Source of the DNA: Ruminococcaceae bacterium UBA5406
Lineage (GTDB): Bacteria > Bacillota > Clostridia > Oscillospirales > Acutalibacteraceae
DNA: 64,000 bases
Direction of reading: 5' to 3'
Assembly: GCA_002407675.1 (NCBI GenBank)
Contig: DHNW01000010.1
Span: 62,001 to 126,000, forward strand
Shown: piece after piece, positions 8,849-16,580 of the stretch
Layout of the letters: each line of letters opens with the position of its first letter
Position numbering within the stretch: the stretch's first letter is position 1
Notes under the pieces: generated by a model
Told to the model about the DNA's origin: nothing
The model's database searches: none
The model's input: the letters and a program-made list of their open reading frames with translations, nothing else
Program-made: the position numbers and the translations under genes

Positions 8849-8877
8849 TTGCAAAACGTCTGAAAAATTGGTATAAT
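8849..8877 (+). promoter_or_regulatory. Sigma-A promoter for the THF riboswitch/folT transcript
   Basis: TTGCAA (-35), 17-bp spacer, perfect TATAAT (-10). Transcription would start near 8884, about 28 nt before the riboswitch aptamer. The 386-bp gene-free interval here (8679-9064) holds two divergent promoters, the aptamer and its expression platform. Confidence 0.8.
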
Positions 8878-8911
8878 AAAAAACAGCCCGTGATAAAACA
8901 ATGATAAAAAT

Positions 8912-9007
8912 GCAGAGTAGGTTCCTGCGCGTTAAGTGCCGCCCGGACGGGGAGTTGTCGGGAGGACGAAAAGCATAACTTGCGGTGCAGGGGCCGCATC
9001 CCACTGC
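8912..9007 (+). promoter_or_regulatory. Tetrahydrofolate (THF) riboswitch aptamer
   Basis: The 96-nt segment carries the conserved blocks of the THF riboswitch in the right order: GAGTAG, GTTAAGTG, GACGAAAAGC, TGCGGTGCA and CCGCATCCC. They are closed by the P1 stem GCAG/CTGC. The element lies directly upstream of a folT-type ECF transporter gene, the classic location. It should sense reduced folates and lower FolT synthesis when they are plentiful. Recognised from memory of the family; not scored against a covariance model. Confidence 0.93.
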
Positions 9008-9056
9008 TACATATCAGAGGGGGGCCTCCTTTATGTAGCAATGCTGCAGGAAGGAG
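9005..9056 (+). promoter_or_regulatory. folT: Expression platform of the THF riboswitch (RBS sequestration)
   Basis: TGCTACAT (9005-9012) pairs perfectly with ATGTAGCA (9033-9040). The left arm reuses three bases of the 3' strand of P1, so this hairpin and ligand-bound P1 exclude each other. The hairpin holds CTCCTT (9026-9031), the exact complement of the folT ribosome site AAGGAG (9051-9056). With ligand, P1 would form and CTCCTT would be free to mask the ribosome site. Pairings are read directly; the mechanism is inference. Confidence 0.65.
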
Positions 9057-9064
9057 TCTTTCCT

Positions 9065-9619
9065 TTGAAGAAAACAATTCGCTCTATCCGTCTGTCCGTG
9101 CAGAATTTCGGCAGCGTCCAAACCGTGGCTGTGTGTGGAATGCTTTTGGCGCTGAGGGTGATTCTGGGCTTTTTCACCGTCAATGTTTCCATCCTGCTGA
9201 AAATAGGATTTGCCTTTTTACCGGTAGCCGTGGCCGGGATGTTGTTCGGTCCGGTTGTCGGCGGCACGATTGGTGCCGCGGGTGATATTGTGGCCTATTT
9301 TATTCAGCCGACGGGGCCCTATTTTCCTGGCTTTACCGTATCTTCGTTTGTTGCCGGCTTTTTATACGGGATGGTCCTTTACCGCAGACGAATCTCATTT
9401 GTGCGCAGCTTTTCCGCGAAAGCGATCGTCACGGCTGCCGTCAGCCTGCTGCTGAATCCGCTGTGGCTTTCTATGCTCTATGGCAAAGCATTTTTTACGA
9501 TCCTTTCGTTCCGCATTACGGCCAACCTGGTGTCGCTTCCGGTAAATGCGGTTTTGTTGTTTGCCGTCCTGAAAATCATTGAACGGTCGCGTGTCCTGCA
9601 GCCAAAAAGGAATTACTGA
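9065..9619 (+). CDS. folT: Folate ECF transporter S component
   Basis: 184 residues from a TTG start 8 bp after AGGAAGGAG; an upstream ATG (9041) gives 8 more residues but has no ribosome site. Five to six hydrophobic segments. Typical S-component features are VCGMLLALRVILGFF near the N-terminus and the FGPVVGGTIGAAGDIVAYFIQP loop (seen as GPVVGGTIGAAGD), as in FolT. It binds folate in the membrane and works with the shared EcfAAT energising module, which is not in this window. Control by the THF riboswitch upstream supports the substrate call. It is followed 50 bp later by rimM. Confidence 0.9.
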   Translation: MKKTIRSIRLSVQNFGSVQTVAVCGMLLALRVILGFFTVNVSILLKIGFAFLPVAVAGMLFGPVVGGTIGAAGDIVAYFIQPTGPYFPGFTVSSFVAGFLYGMVLYRRRISFVRSFSAKAIVTAAVSLLLNPLWLSMLYGKAFFTILSFRITANLVSLPVNAVLLFAVLKIIERSRVLQPKRNY

Positions 9620-9669
9620 TTTCTTTCGGCGTGCCGGACGCTGGTTTTCCGTTTTCAAGGGGGAAAAAC

Positions 9670-10185
9670 ATGCTGAAGCAGTTCCTCGAAGCGGGGAGAA
9701 TTGTAGGAACCCATGGCGTGCACGGTGAACTCCGCGTAAATCCGTGGTGCGATTCCTCCGCATTTTTACGGCAGTTTCATACATTCTATCTGGGTGTAGG
9801 AAAAGTGCCCATGAAAGTTTGCTCGATGCGCATCCAAAAAAAACAGCTCCTGGTCGTTTTTCAAGGGGTTGATTCTGTCGAAAAGGCAGACACGCTCCGC
9901 AGCCGAATCCTGTATTTTAAACGGGACGATGCCAAAATTGCCAAGGGGCGGTATTTTATCGACGACCTCATGGGTTTGGAAGTATATGATGCCGATACGT
10001 TTGTCTATTACGGCGTTTTGACGGAAGTCATGCGTACAGGAGCCAATGACGTTTACCAGATCACCGCGCCGGACAAAAAGGATTACCTGATTCCGGCTGT
10101 CGAAGAAGTCATCCGGGATATTAACCTTGAAAAAGGCAAAATGCTGATTCGTCCCGTGAAAGGAATTTTTGACGATGAGGATTGA
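9670..10185 (+). CDS. rimM: Ribosome maturation factor RimM
   Basis: 171 residues. The N-terminal RimM barrel starts with EAGRIVGTHGVHGELRV, the family hallmark. The C-terminal PRC-barrel includes YFIDDLMGLEVYD and DYLIPAVEEVIRDIN. RimM binds protein S19 and assists 30S head maturation. The ATG at 9670 follows AAGGGGGAAA; an extension to 9631 lacks a ribosome site. It overlaps trmD by 11 bp, the standard pairing. rpsP, usually upstream in Firmicutes, is absent here. Confidence 0.95.
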   Translation: MLKQFLEAGRIVGTHGVHGELRVNPWCDSSAFLRQFHTFYLGVGKVPMKVCSMRIQKKQLLVVFQGVDSVEKADTLRSRILYFKRDDAKIAKGRYFIDDLMGLEVYDADTFVYYGVLTEVMRTGANDVYQITAPDKKDYLIPAVEEVIRDINLEKGKMLIRPVKGIFDDED

Positions 10186-10924
10186 TCTGCTCACTCTTTT
10201 TCCGGAAATGTGCGAGACCGTCATGGCAGAGAGCATTATCGGCCGCGCGCGCCGCAAAGGTGCCGTACAGGTCTGCTGCCACCAAATCCGGGACTATGCT
10301 TTTGACAAGCATCAGCGCGTAGATGATTCCCCGTTTGGCGGAGGAATGGGCATGCTGCTGATGGCGGAACCGATTGCTCTCTGTATGGATGACCTTACCC
10401 GCCATCTTGGGTACCGGCCTCATACGGTTTATCTGTCTCCGCAGGGAAAAGTCCTCACACAGCAGCGTGTCCGGGAACTTGCTGAATTGGACGGGCTTGT
10501 GTTTTTGTGCGGCCATTATGAGGGTGTGGATGAACGCGTTCTGGATGAATATGTCGATGAAGAGATTTCGATCGGCGATTATGTTGTAACAGGGGGAGAA
10601 CTGCCTGCGCTGGTGGTGGCAGACGCCATTTGCCGGATGATTCCGGGCGTGCTTTCCGATGACGAGTGCTTTCAGCTGGAAAGCCATTACAGCTCCCTTT
10701 TGGAGTATCCCCAGTTTACCCGTCCCGCCGAATGGCGCGGACGGGCTGTTCCGCCTGTTCTGCTGGCCGGCGACCACGAAAAAGTCCGCCGCTGGCGCAG
10801 AGAACAGGCTTTAAAGCGCACTTTCTTCCGGCGCCCGGATTTGCTGAAGTCTGCCGTCCTTTCCGAAGAAGATACCGCTTTTCTTGAAAAACTGGAGGAC
10901 GCCGCAGGTTCCCATACCGAGTGA
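10175..10924 (+). CDS. trmD: tRNA (guanine-N1)-methyltransferase
   Basis: 249 residues. TrmD makes m1G37 in tRNAs and prevents frameshifting. The SPOUT trefoil-knot motifs are clear: HQRVDDSPFGGGMGM, LSPQGKVLTQ, LCGHYEGVDERV and EISIGDYVVTGGELPA. The ATG at 10175 gives the normal MRIDLLTLFPEM start; a TTG two codons upstream is unlikely. It starts inside the end of rimM, so the two are translationally coupled. rplS, the usual downstream neighbour, is missing. Confidence 0.96.
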   Translation: MRIDLLTLFPEMCETVMAESIIGRARRKGAVQVCCHQIRDYAFDKHQRVDDSPFGGGMGMLLMAEPIALCMDDLTRHLGYRPHTVYLSPQGKVLTQQRVRELAELDGLVFLCGHYEGVDERVLDEYVDEEISIGDYVVTGGELPALVVADAICRMIPGVLSDDECFQLESHYSSLLEYPQFTRPAEWRGRAVPPVLLAGDHEKVRRWRREQALKRTFFRRPDLLKSAVLSEEDTAFLEKLEDAAGSHTE

Positions 10925-11052
10925 CAGAGTTTTATTTTTATCATATAATAGGCAGAGAGCCTAAAAGTTTTCAACAATAATAGAATATTGCACAAATAAA
11001 TTTCTGCAAAAGATTTAAGTTCGGTAAACAATCCAAAATATTTCCAGATTGA

Positions 11053-11081
11053 TTGACGGATTGTCCAGAAGTGTTTATAAT
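11053..11081 (+). promoter_or_regulatory. Strong sigma-A promoter for ptsH
   Basis: TTGACG, 17-bp spacer, TATAAT in an AT-rich interval between trmD and the HPr gene. The leader is about 70 nt with no obvious structure. Confidence 0.8.
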
Positions 11082-11159
11082 GATTTTATGGTAATTGCTA
11101 CAGATGTAATTCAAAATGATAATTTCCTTTGCGTTTAAATTTGTTAGGAGTGATTCGTC

Positions 11160-11423
11160 ATGTATGTGAAAGAAGTGCTGGTTCAAAATCAGGTCGGCCT
11201 TCATGCACGTCCGGCTACGTTTTTTATTCAAAAAGCAAATGAGTATAAATCTTCTATATGGGTCGAGAAGGAAGAAAGACGAGTCAACGCAAAAAGCCTT
11301 TTGGGCGTTCTGTCGCTCGGGATTGTCGGCGGCACCACGATTAAGATCATTGCGGACGGTTCCGATGAAACGGAAGCGGTCGAAAGTCTGGTCAAACTAG
11401 TACAGTCAGGTTTCGCAGAGTAA
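11160..11423 (+). CDS. ptsH: HPr-family phosphocarrier protein
   Basis: 87 residues. His15 lies in GLHARPA, the PEP-dependent phosphorylation site used in the phosphotransferase system. Ser46 lies in NAKSLLGVLSLGI, the HPr kinase site used for carbon catabolite repression in Firmicutes. Both residues are present, so this is an HPr and not a Crh, which lacks the histidine. It is monocistronic, with its own promoter and a strong terminator, and is not next to ptsI here. RBS TTAGGAGTG precedes the ATG. Confidence 0.9.
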   Translation: MYVKEVLVQNQVGLHARPATFFIQKANEYKSSIWVEKEERRVNAKSLLGVLSLGIVGGTTIKIIADGSDETEAVESLVKLVQSGFAE

Positions 11424-11440
11424 ATCCGTTTAAAAGGGAA

Positions 11441-11468
11441 AGCACCGCTTTGCTGCGGTGTTTTTTTT
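11441..11468 (+). terminator. Intrinsic terminator after ptsH
   Basis: Stem CACCGC/GCGGTG with a six-base loop followed by eight Ts. Confidence 0.9.
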
Positions 11469-11506
11469 GTCCATGCCTGCGGCTTTGCCAGAAAGGGGGG
11501 AACGCA

Positions 11507-13375
11507 GTGTCCGATCAGGAACAGCATATCAGAGAACTTCGGAAACGGGCTATGCGTCTTCCCCTCCATCCGGGCGTTTACCTGATGCACGATAAATCAG
11601 GGAAGATTATTTATATCGGAAAGGCCAAGGCCCTGAAAAACCGGGTCAGCCAGTATTTTGGCTCCGAAAAAAACCATGACAAAAAAGTCCGCCAGATGGT
11701 TGCCCATGTGGATTATTTTGAATATATCCTTACAGACAGCGAATTTGAAGCGCTGGTACTGGAATGCAGTCTCATCAAGCAGCACAGCCCTAAGTACAAT
11801 ATTCTTTTGAAAGATGACAAGGGCTACAGCTATATCCGTGTAACGAAAGGGCCATGGGCCAGGATCTCCGAAGCTAAGCAGGTTGCCGACGACGGAGCCG
11901 AATATATCGGTCCGTATATCAGCGGATGGACGGTGAAGCAGTCGGTGGATGAAGCGCTGAAAATTTTTCGCCTGCCGTCCTGTTCTCGCCGTTTCCCGCA
12001 GGATATCGGAAAAGGGAGACCTTGCCTGAATTATTATATCAAGCAGTGCTGTGCCCCGTGCCGGGGGAAGATCAGCGAACAGGAATATGCCGAGTCTGTG
12101 CAGGAAGCACTGGAATTTTTGCGGGGAGGCAGTGCCCAAAGCATTCGGGAACTGACCCGCCGGATGGAAGAAGCAGCGGATCGGCTGGAATTTGAACGTG
12201 CTGCGCGCATCCGCGACCGAATTGCTGCCATCCGAAGAATGGGAGAGAGGCAGAAAGTCGTCGCTTCCCGTGTTCCGGAGCAGGACGTGATCGCCCTGAC
12301 GCAGGGCGCGGGCCGGAGCTGCTTTGAAGTGTTCCGGTATGAGCACGGGCGCCTGACCGACCGCGAAACATTTTTCATGGGGGAGACCGGCAGCCCCCAG
12401 GCGGCTCGCGGAGAATTCATTGAGCGCTACTATTCCATGAGGGACAGGGTTCCGCCGCGTGTGTCGCTGGACGGCCCGGCGGAGGGAGAAGATCTTCTTT
12501 GCCGGTGGCTTTCGCAGAAAGCGGGCCGCAAAGTGACGGTCGCCGTGCCACAGCGGGGTGAGCAGGCGCAGCTCGTGGAAATGTGCCGGAACAATTCGGC
12601 GGAGCAGCTGGCCCAAACCATGGGGCGGACCGGGCGTGAGGCTTCTGCGCTGGACGAACTTGCCCGGCTGCTGGGCTTGCCGAAACCGCCGGCTTATATC
12701 GAATCATACGATATTTCCAATCTTGCCGGCGGCGAAAATGTGGCGGGCATGGTGGTGTTTGAGAACGGGCGTCCGCTCCGTTCCGCTTACCGGAAATTTA
12801 AGATCAAAACGGTTGTCGGCCAGGATGACTACGCTTCCATGCGCGAAGTGATCGCGCGCCGTTTAAATGAATATCAGAAGGAAAAAGCCAGCGGAGAAGG
12901 GTTTGGCCGTTTGCCAGATCTGATTCTTCTGGATGGCGGACGGGGGCATGTGGCCGCTGTTCAGCCTGTCATTTCGGCGGCGGGGCTGTCCATTCCCCTG
13001 TTTGGTATGGTGAAGGATGACAAACACCGCACCCGTGCTATTGCGACAAACGGCGGCGAAATTGCCATAAATTCCAACCGCAGTGCTTTTACGCTGGTTT
13101 CTTCTATTCAGGATGAAGTTCACCGTTTTGCTGTGGGCTACCACAGAAATCTGAGAAAGAAAACAACCCTTTCATCAACTCTGACTTCAATTGATGGAGT
13201 AGGGCCGGTTCGGGCTAAGGCGCTTCTAAAGCATTTTCAGACCGTTGCGGCCATCCGAAAAGCCGATTTTGAAGAACTGGCCGGAGCGCCTTCCATGACG
13301 GAGCCCGCCGCACGGAGTGTGTATCAGTATTTCCATCCGGAAACCGTCAAAGAAGATATTCCGAAAGCACATTGA
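11507..13375 (+). CDS. uvrC: UvrABC excinuclease subunit C
   Basis: 622 residues from a GTG with AAGGGGGG upstream. Domains in order: GIY-YIG nuclease (GVYLMHDKSGKIIYIGKAKALKNR, seen as VYLM and IIYIGKAK), a cysteine-containing segment (CLNYYIKQCCAPCRG), a UVR motif around 205-240, the RNase H-like C-terminal nuclease (ESYDISN, LILLDGGRGH, DDKHRTRAI), and helix-hairpin-helix repeats at the end (LTSIDGVGPVRAKALLKHF). It makes the two incisions in nucleotide excision repair after UvrA/UvrB damage recognition. Length is normal. It follows the ptsH terminator and ends in the next promoter. Confidence 0.96.
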   Translation: MSDQEQHIRELRKRAMRLPLHPGVYLMHDKSGKIIYIGKAKALKNRVSQYFGSEKNHDKKVRQMVAHVDYFEYILTDSEFEALVLECSLIKQHSPKYNILLKDDKGYSYIRVTKGPWARISEAKQVADDGAEYIGPYISGWTVKQSVDEALKIFRLPSCSRRFPQDIGKGRPCLNYYIKQCCAPCRGKISEQEYAESVQEALEFLRGGSAQSIRELTRRMEEAADRLEFERAARIRDRIAAIRRMGERQKVVASRVPEQDVIALTQGAGRSCFEVFRYEHGRLTDRETFFMGETGSPQAARGEFIERYYSMRDRVPPRVSLDGPAEGEDLLCRWLSQKAGRKVTVAVPQRGEQAQLVEMCRNNSAEQLAQTMGRTGREASALDELARLLGLPKPPAYIESYDISNLAGGENVAGMVVFENGRPLRSAYRKFKIKTVVGQDDYASMREVIARRLNEYQKEKASGEGFGRLPDLILLDGGRGHVAAVQPVISAAGLSIPLFGMVKDDKHRTRAIATNGGEIAINSNRSAFTLVSSIQDEVHRFAVGYHRNLRKKTTLSSTLTSIDGVGPVRAKALLKHFQTVAAIRKADFEELAGAPSMTEPAARSVYQYFHPETVKEDIPKAH

Positions 13376-13400
13376 CAGGCCGCCGGGTTCATGGGATAAT
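13372..13400 (+). promoter_or_regulatory. Sigma-A promoter for rsmD-coaD
   Basis: TTGACA, 17-bp spacer, GATAAT. The -35 hexamer overlaps the uvrC stop codon. Confidence 0.75.
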
Positions 13401-13441
13401 AGCATCAGTTTTATGGCTTTATCAAGTAAGGTGGTCTGTTT

Positions 13442-13993
13442 ATGAGAGTGATTACAGGAACAGCAAGGGGAAAACAATTGGAAACCCGAGAGGGACGGGC
13501 TGTCCGTCCAACGCCGGAACGGGTTAAAGAAGCCTTGTTCAGCATCATTCAGTTCCATATCGAAGGCAGGCGGGTGCTGGATCTGTTTGCCGGTTCCGGC
13601 CAGCTTGGCATTGAGGCGCTCAGCCGGGGTGCCCGGGAAGCCGTTTTTGTGGATTCCAGTCGGGAATCAGCATCTGTTATTCGAAAAAATCTAGATTCCT
13701 GCGGCTTTGCTTCCCGCGCGAAAGTAAAAATTTCTGATTTTGAGGCTTATTTGGCCCGCGAAAACCAGCCGTTTGATCTGGCTTTTCTTGATCCGCCTTA
13801 CCGCACGGGCCTTTTGCAGCGAGCCCTTCCTCAGGCGGCCGCGCGCATGAATCCAGGCGGAACCATTATCTGCGAAAATCCTTCCGACGAGGAGATGCCT
13901 GAAACCGCAGGCGGTTTTCAGCGTATTCGGTCTTACCGCTACGGAAAGATTATTCTTTCAGTTTATCGAAAAGAAGATGTGACGGAATCATGA
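13442..13993 (+). CDS. rsmD: 16S rRNA (guanine966-N2)-methyltransferase
   Basis: 183 residues. Class I methyltransferase with MRVITGTARGKQLE at the N-terminus, RPTPERVKEALFSII, motif I VLDLFAGSGQLGIEALSRG, and the catalytic motif LAFLDPPYRTG (the DPPY form used for exocyclic amino groups). It modifies G966 of 16S rRNA in the 30S head. Its stop overlaps the coaD start (ATGA), a standard rsmD-coaD pair in Firmicutes. RBS AAGTAAGGTGG lies upstream. Confidence 0.95.
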   Translation: MRVITGTARGKQLETREGRAVRPTPERVKEALFSIIQFHIEGRRVLDLFAGSGQLGIEALSRGAREAVFVDSSRESASVIRKNLDSCGFASRAKVKISDFEAYLARENQPFDLAFLDPPYRTGLLQRALPQAAARMNPGGTIICENPSDEEMPETAGGFQRIRSYRYGKIILSVYRKEDVTES

Positions 13994-14493
13994 AAATTGC
14001 GATTTGTCCGGGAAGTTTTGATCCGGTGACCCTTGGCCATATGGACATTATCAACCGTGCCCGTAAAATATTTGACTATATTATCGTCGCCGTCCTGGTC
14101 AATCCTGCAAAGCAAACGGCTTTTACGCTGGAAGAGCGGATTGAGCTCCTAAAACGGTGCACAGCCGATATGAAGGATGTGGAAGTCGTTGGATTTGACG
14201 GTCTCCTTGCAGATTATGCCCGTACGCGGAAAGCCACGGCGATTGTAAAAGGCCTGAGGGTTATGTCGGATTTTGAGTATGAATTTCAGATGGCCCTGAT
14301 TAATAAAAAGCTGAACCCCGAATTGGAAACCGTTTATTTGAACACGACCGCCGAAAATATGTTTTTGAGTTCGAGCGGTGTCAAACAGGTTGCCAGTTTT
14401 GGCGGCGATATTTCCAATTTTGTACCGCCGTGTATCTTAAAGGATATTGAGCAGCGGCTTTGTACGGGAGGGAAACAAAATGAGCGTGGATGA
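13990..14493 (+). CDS. coaD: Phosphopantetheine adenylyltransferase
   Basis: 167 residues, the fourth step of coenzyme A synthesis (4'-phosphopantetheine plus ATP to dephospho-CoA). The nucleotidyltransferase start CPGSFDPVTLGHMDII has the T/HxGH site, and the C-terminal LNTTAENMFLSSSGVKQVASFGG has the family ISSS-type motif. Length is standard. Translationally coupled to rsmD by ATGA. The following coiled-coil gene begins 14 bp before its end. Confidence 0.96.
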   Translation: MKIAICPGSFDPVTLGHMDIINRARKIFDYIIVAVLVNPAKQTAFTLEERIELLKRCTADMKDVEVVGFDGLLADYARTRKATAIVKGLRVMSDFEYEFQMALINKKLNPELETVYLNTTAENMFLSSSGVKQVASFGGDISNFVPPCILKDIEQRLCTGGKQNERG

Positions 14494-14944
14494 CTTAATC
14501 GATGAGCTGGACGGCATGGTGGAAGAGGCGTGGAGCCTTCCACTGAGCCATGGACGCGCCGTTTTGGACGGTGCGCAGGTAAGGCAGATTCTCGATGAAA
14601 TCCGCCAAACCCTTCCCAAAGAGATCCATCAGGCCAAATCGATTGTTGCCGACCGTTCCAAAATCATTGCAAATGCCAAGCGCGAAGCAGAAACAATGGT
14701 CCGGGTGGCGCAGGAGCGCGCAAAAACACTGGTCGCTCAGGACGAGATCACACGGCAGGCTCAGCAGCAGGCTAATGAGCTCCTCAGCCAGACGCAGGCA
14801 AAGTCGCGGGAGATGCGCCGTGCTACCAATGACTATGTAGATGATTTGATGAAACGGACGGAAGACGATCTGACACAGCTTCTGGCGGAAACTAAAAAAG
14901 TTCGGCAGAATATCCGTGCTTCCCAGCGGAATGGGAAAATCTGA
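14480..14944 (+). CDS. Coiled-coil protein of unknown function downstream of coaD
   Basis: 154 residues with no transmembrane segment. The N-terminal 30 residues are acidic (MSVDDLIDELDGMVEEAW); the rest is a long charged helix rich in A, E, Q, K and R (about 40-145), resembling the b-subunit stalk of ATP synthases or DivIVA-like coils. Similar small proteins follow coaD in many Clostridia, often labelled ATPase on weak grounds. RBS GGGAGGG lies inside the end of coaD. The last residues are basic (RQNIRASQRNGKI). Function not assignable from sequence; a scaffold role is a guess. Confidence 0.75.
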   Translation: MSVDDLIDELDGMVEEAWSLPLSHGRAVLDGAQVRQILDEIRQTLPKEIHQAKSIVADRSKIIANAKREAETMVRVAQERAKTLVAQDEITRQAQQQANELLSQTQAKSREMRRATNDYVDDLMKRTEDDLTQLLAETKKVRQNIRASQRNGKI

Positions 14945-14965
14945 TTTTTGAAATAAGTAAATATT

Positions 14966-15000
14966 GAAACGCCGCTAGATTTAGAGGCGTTTCTTTTTTA
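14966..15000 (+). terminator. Intrinsic terminator of the rsmD operon
   Basis: Stem GAAACGCC/GGCGTTTC with a 12-base loop followed by a T-rich tail (six Ts, then ATTT). Confidence 0.9.
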
Positions 15001-15077
15001 TTTGAATAATAATACAAAATATGGTAACTATACCGTTTTTAGTAATTTCAATTATTCCCTGCCTAACAAATTATCAG

Positions 15078-15106
15078 TTGCATTTTTTATATAAATAGGA
15101 TATAAT
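15078..15106 (+). promoter_or_regulatory. Sigma-A promoter of the dcw cluster (Pmra)
   Basis: TTGCAT, 17-bp spacer, TATAAT, in an AT-rich stretch directly ahead of the MraZ boxes. Expected start site near 15113. Confidence 0.85.
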
Positions 15107-15117
15107 CATACCATAAA

Positions 15118-15151
15118 GTGGTGATAAGTGGAGCCAAGTAGCATTATGTGG
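15118..15151 (+). promoter_or_regulatory. MraZ operator: four direct repeats at 10-bp spacing
   Basis: GTGG at 15118, GTGG at 15128, GTAG at 15138 and GTGG at 15148, each separated by exactly six bases. MraZ is a DNA-binding ring that recognises TGG-containing direct repeats of this period in the mra 5' leader of other bacteria. Here the array covers the start of the transcript, so MraZ binding should autoregulate the cluster. Confidence 0.8.
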
Positions 15152-15189
15152 CACTTTACGTTTCACGGTCGGTTGGGAGTAGAACAATT

Positions 15190-15609
15190 ATGTTGATTGG
15201 AGAATACCAGCATAATATTGACCCCAAAGGGCGAGTCATTATGCCGTCCAAATTCCGTGAAGATTTGGGGTCTTCCTTTTTTATTACCAAAGGACTGGAC
15301 GGATGTCTTTTTGTTTTATCGCCGGATGAGTGGACAAGAATGCAGGAAAAAATCGGTGCTATGCCGCTTTCCCGGGCGAGGGGTCTTCAGCGCTTTTTCT
15401 TTTCCGGCGCGGTTGAGGCCCAGCCGGACAGGCAGGGCCGCTTTTTAATTCCGCAGCCGCTGCGGGATTATGCCGGCCTCTCCAAAGATGTGACGATCAT
15501 TGGCGCCTCCAGCCGAGCGGAAATATGGGATACTGAGCGCTGGGAGGCTTTTAATTCTACGCTGACGCAGGACAGTATTGCTGAGGCTATGGATTCCCTT
15601 GAATTGTAA
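15190..15609 (+). CDS. mraZ: Transcriptional regulator MraZ
   Basis: 139 residues with two AbrB-like swapped-hairpin repeats: GEYQHNIDPKGRVIMPSKFRE at the start and FFSGAVEAQPDRQGRFLIPQPLR later (key DxKGRxxxPxxxR and DxQGRxxIPxxLR patterns). First gene of the dcw cluster and its likely autoregulator through the repeats upstream. The ATG at 15190 follows TTGGGAGTAG; an in-frame upstream ATG (15148) falls inside the operator and is rejected. 17 bp to rsmH. Confidence 0.95.
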   Translation: MLIGEYQHNIDPKGRVIMPSKFREDLGSSFFITKGLDGCLFVLSPDEWTRMQEKIGAMPLSRARGLQRFFFSGAVEAQPDRQGRFLIPQPLRDYAGLSKDVTIIGASSRAEIWDTERWEAFNSTLTQDSIAEAMDSLEL

Positions 15610-15626
15610 TATAGGCGGTGAAACAA

Positions 15627-16553
15627 ATGGAATTTTCCCATAGACCGGTCTTGTTTCATGAAACAATTGAAAGCCTGAATATCCGTCCTGAGGGTTTCTA
15701 CATTGACGGTACGGCGGGCGGGGGAGGCCATTCGCAGGCGATTGCAGAAAAGCTGACCACCGGCCGGCTGCTTGCGATCGATCAGGATCCGGATGCTGTG
15801 CTGACCGTAAAAAAACGACTGAAAGATTATCCCTGTGTAACGGTTGTGCAGTGCAATTTTGCCCAGATGCAGGAAGCTGCGGCTGCGCATTCTATGCCGC
15901 AGGTAGATGGTGTGCTTTTGGATATAGGCGTTTCCTCCTATCAGTTTGATAATCCCGAAAGAGGCTTTTCCTATCGCTATGACGCTCCCCTCGATATGCG
16001 CATGAGCCGGAAAGGCGTGTCGGCCCGCGATCTGGTCAATTCTCTATCCGAGAAAGAACTGTCGGATATTATTTATCGGTACGGGGAAGATAAAAATTCC
16101 CGTTCTATTGCGCGCGGAATTGTCCGCGCCCGAAAAAAATCCCCCATTGAAACAACCCTTCAGCTTGCGGATATTGTTAAAGAGTCGGTTCCTGCCGCTG
16201 TTCGGCGGAAAAAAGGCCATCCGGCAAGAAAGACGTTTCAGGCCCTGCGGATTCAGGTAAATGGAGAACTGGACAGGCTTTCGGAAGGTTTGGACGCCGC
16301 CTTTTCCCTTTTAAAACCCAGCGGCCGTCTGGCAGTGATTACTTTCCATTCTCTGGAAGACCGTATCGTCAAACACCGCATGGCGGATTGGTGTCAGGGC
16401 TGTATCTGCCCGCCGGATTTTCCAGTCTGCGTCTGCGGCCGGAAGCCGAGGGCCAAATTATTGTTTCGCCACGGAGTCCAGCCGTCTCCGGAAGAATTAG
16501 AACAAAACCCGCGCAGCCGCAGCGCGCGGCTGCGGGTTTGCATAAAACTGTAA
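15627..16553 (+). CDS. rsmH: 16S rRNA (cytosine1402-N4)-methyltransferase
   Basis: 308 residues. Motifs: HRPVLFHETIESLNI, DGTAGGGGHSQAI (SAM motif I), DIGVSSYQFDNPERGFSY, and the C-terminal HSLEDRIVKHRM. RsmH makes m4C1402 in 16S rRNA with RsmI. The ATG at 15627 gives the usual M-E-F start and follows GGTG; a GTG at 15618 would add only three residues. Second gene of the dcw cluster, before ftsL, as in other Firmicutes. Confidence 0.96.
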   Translation: MEFSHRPVLFHETIESLNIRPEGFYIDGTAGGGGHSQAIAEKLTTGRLLAIDQDPDAVLTVKKRLKDYPCVTVVQCNFAQMQEAAAAHSMPQVDGVLLDIGVSSYQFDNPERGFSYRYDAPLDMRMSRKGVSARDLVNSLSEKELSDIIYRYGEDKNSRSIARGIVRARKKSPIETTLQLADIVKESVPAAVRRKKGHPARKTFQALRIQVNGELDRLSEGLDAAFSLLKPSGRLAVITFHSLEDRIVKHRMADWCQGCICPPDFPVCVCGRKPRAKLLFRHGVQPSPEELEQNPRSRSARLRVCIKL

Positions 16554-16580
16554 TTTATTTTTGGAACGGGAGTGACTGCC

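Noticed and set aside
10925..10970. Terminator after trmD
   Set aside because: Only a five-pair stem (TAGGC/GCCTA) with a poor T-tract.
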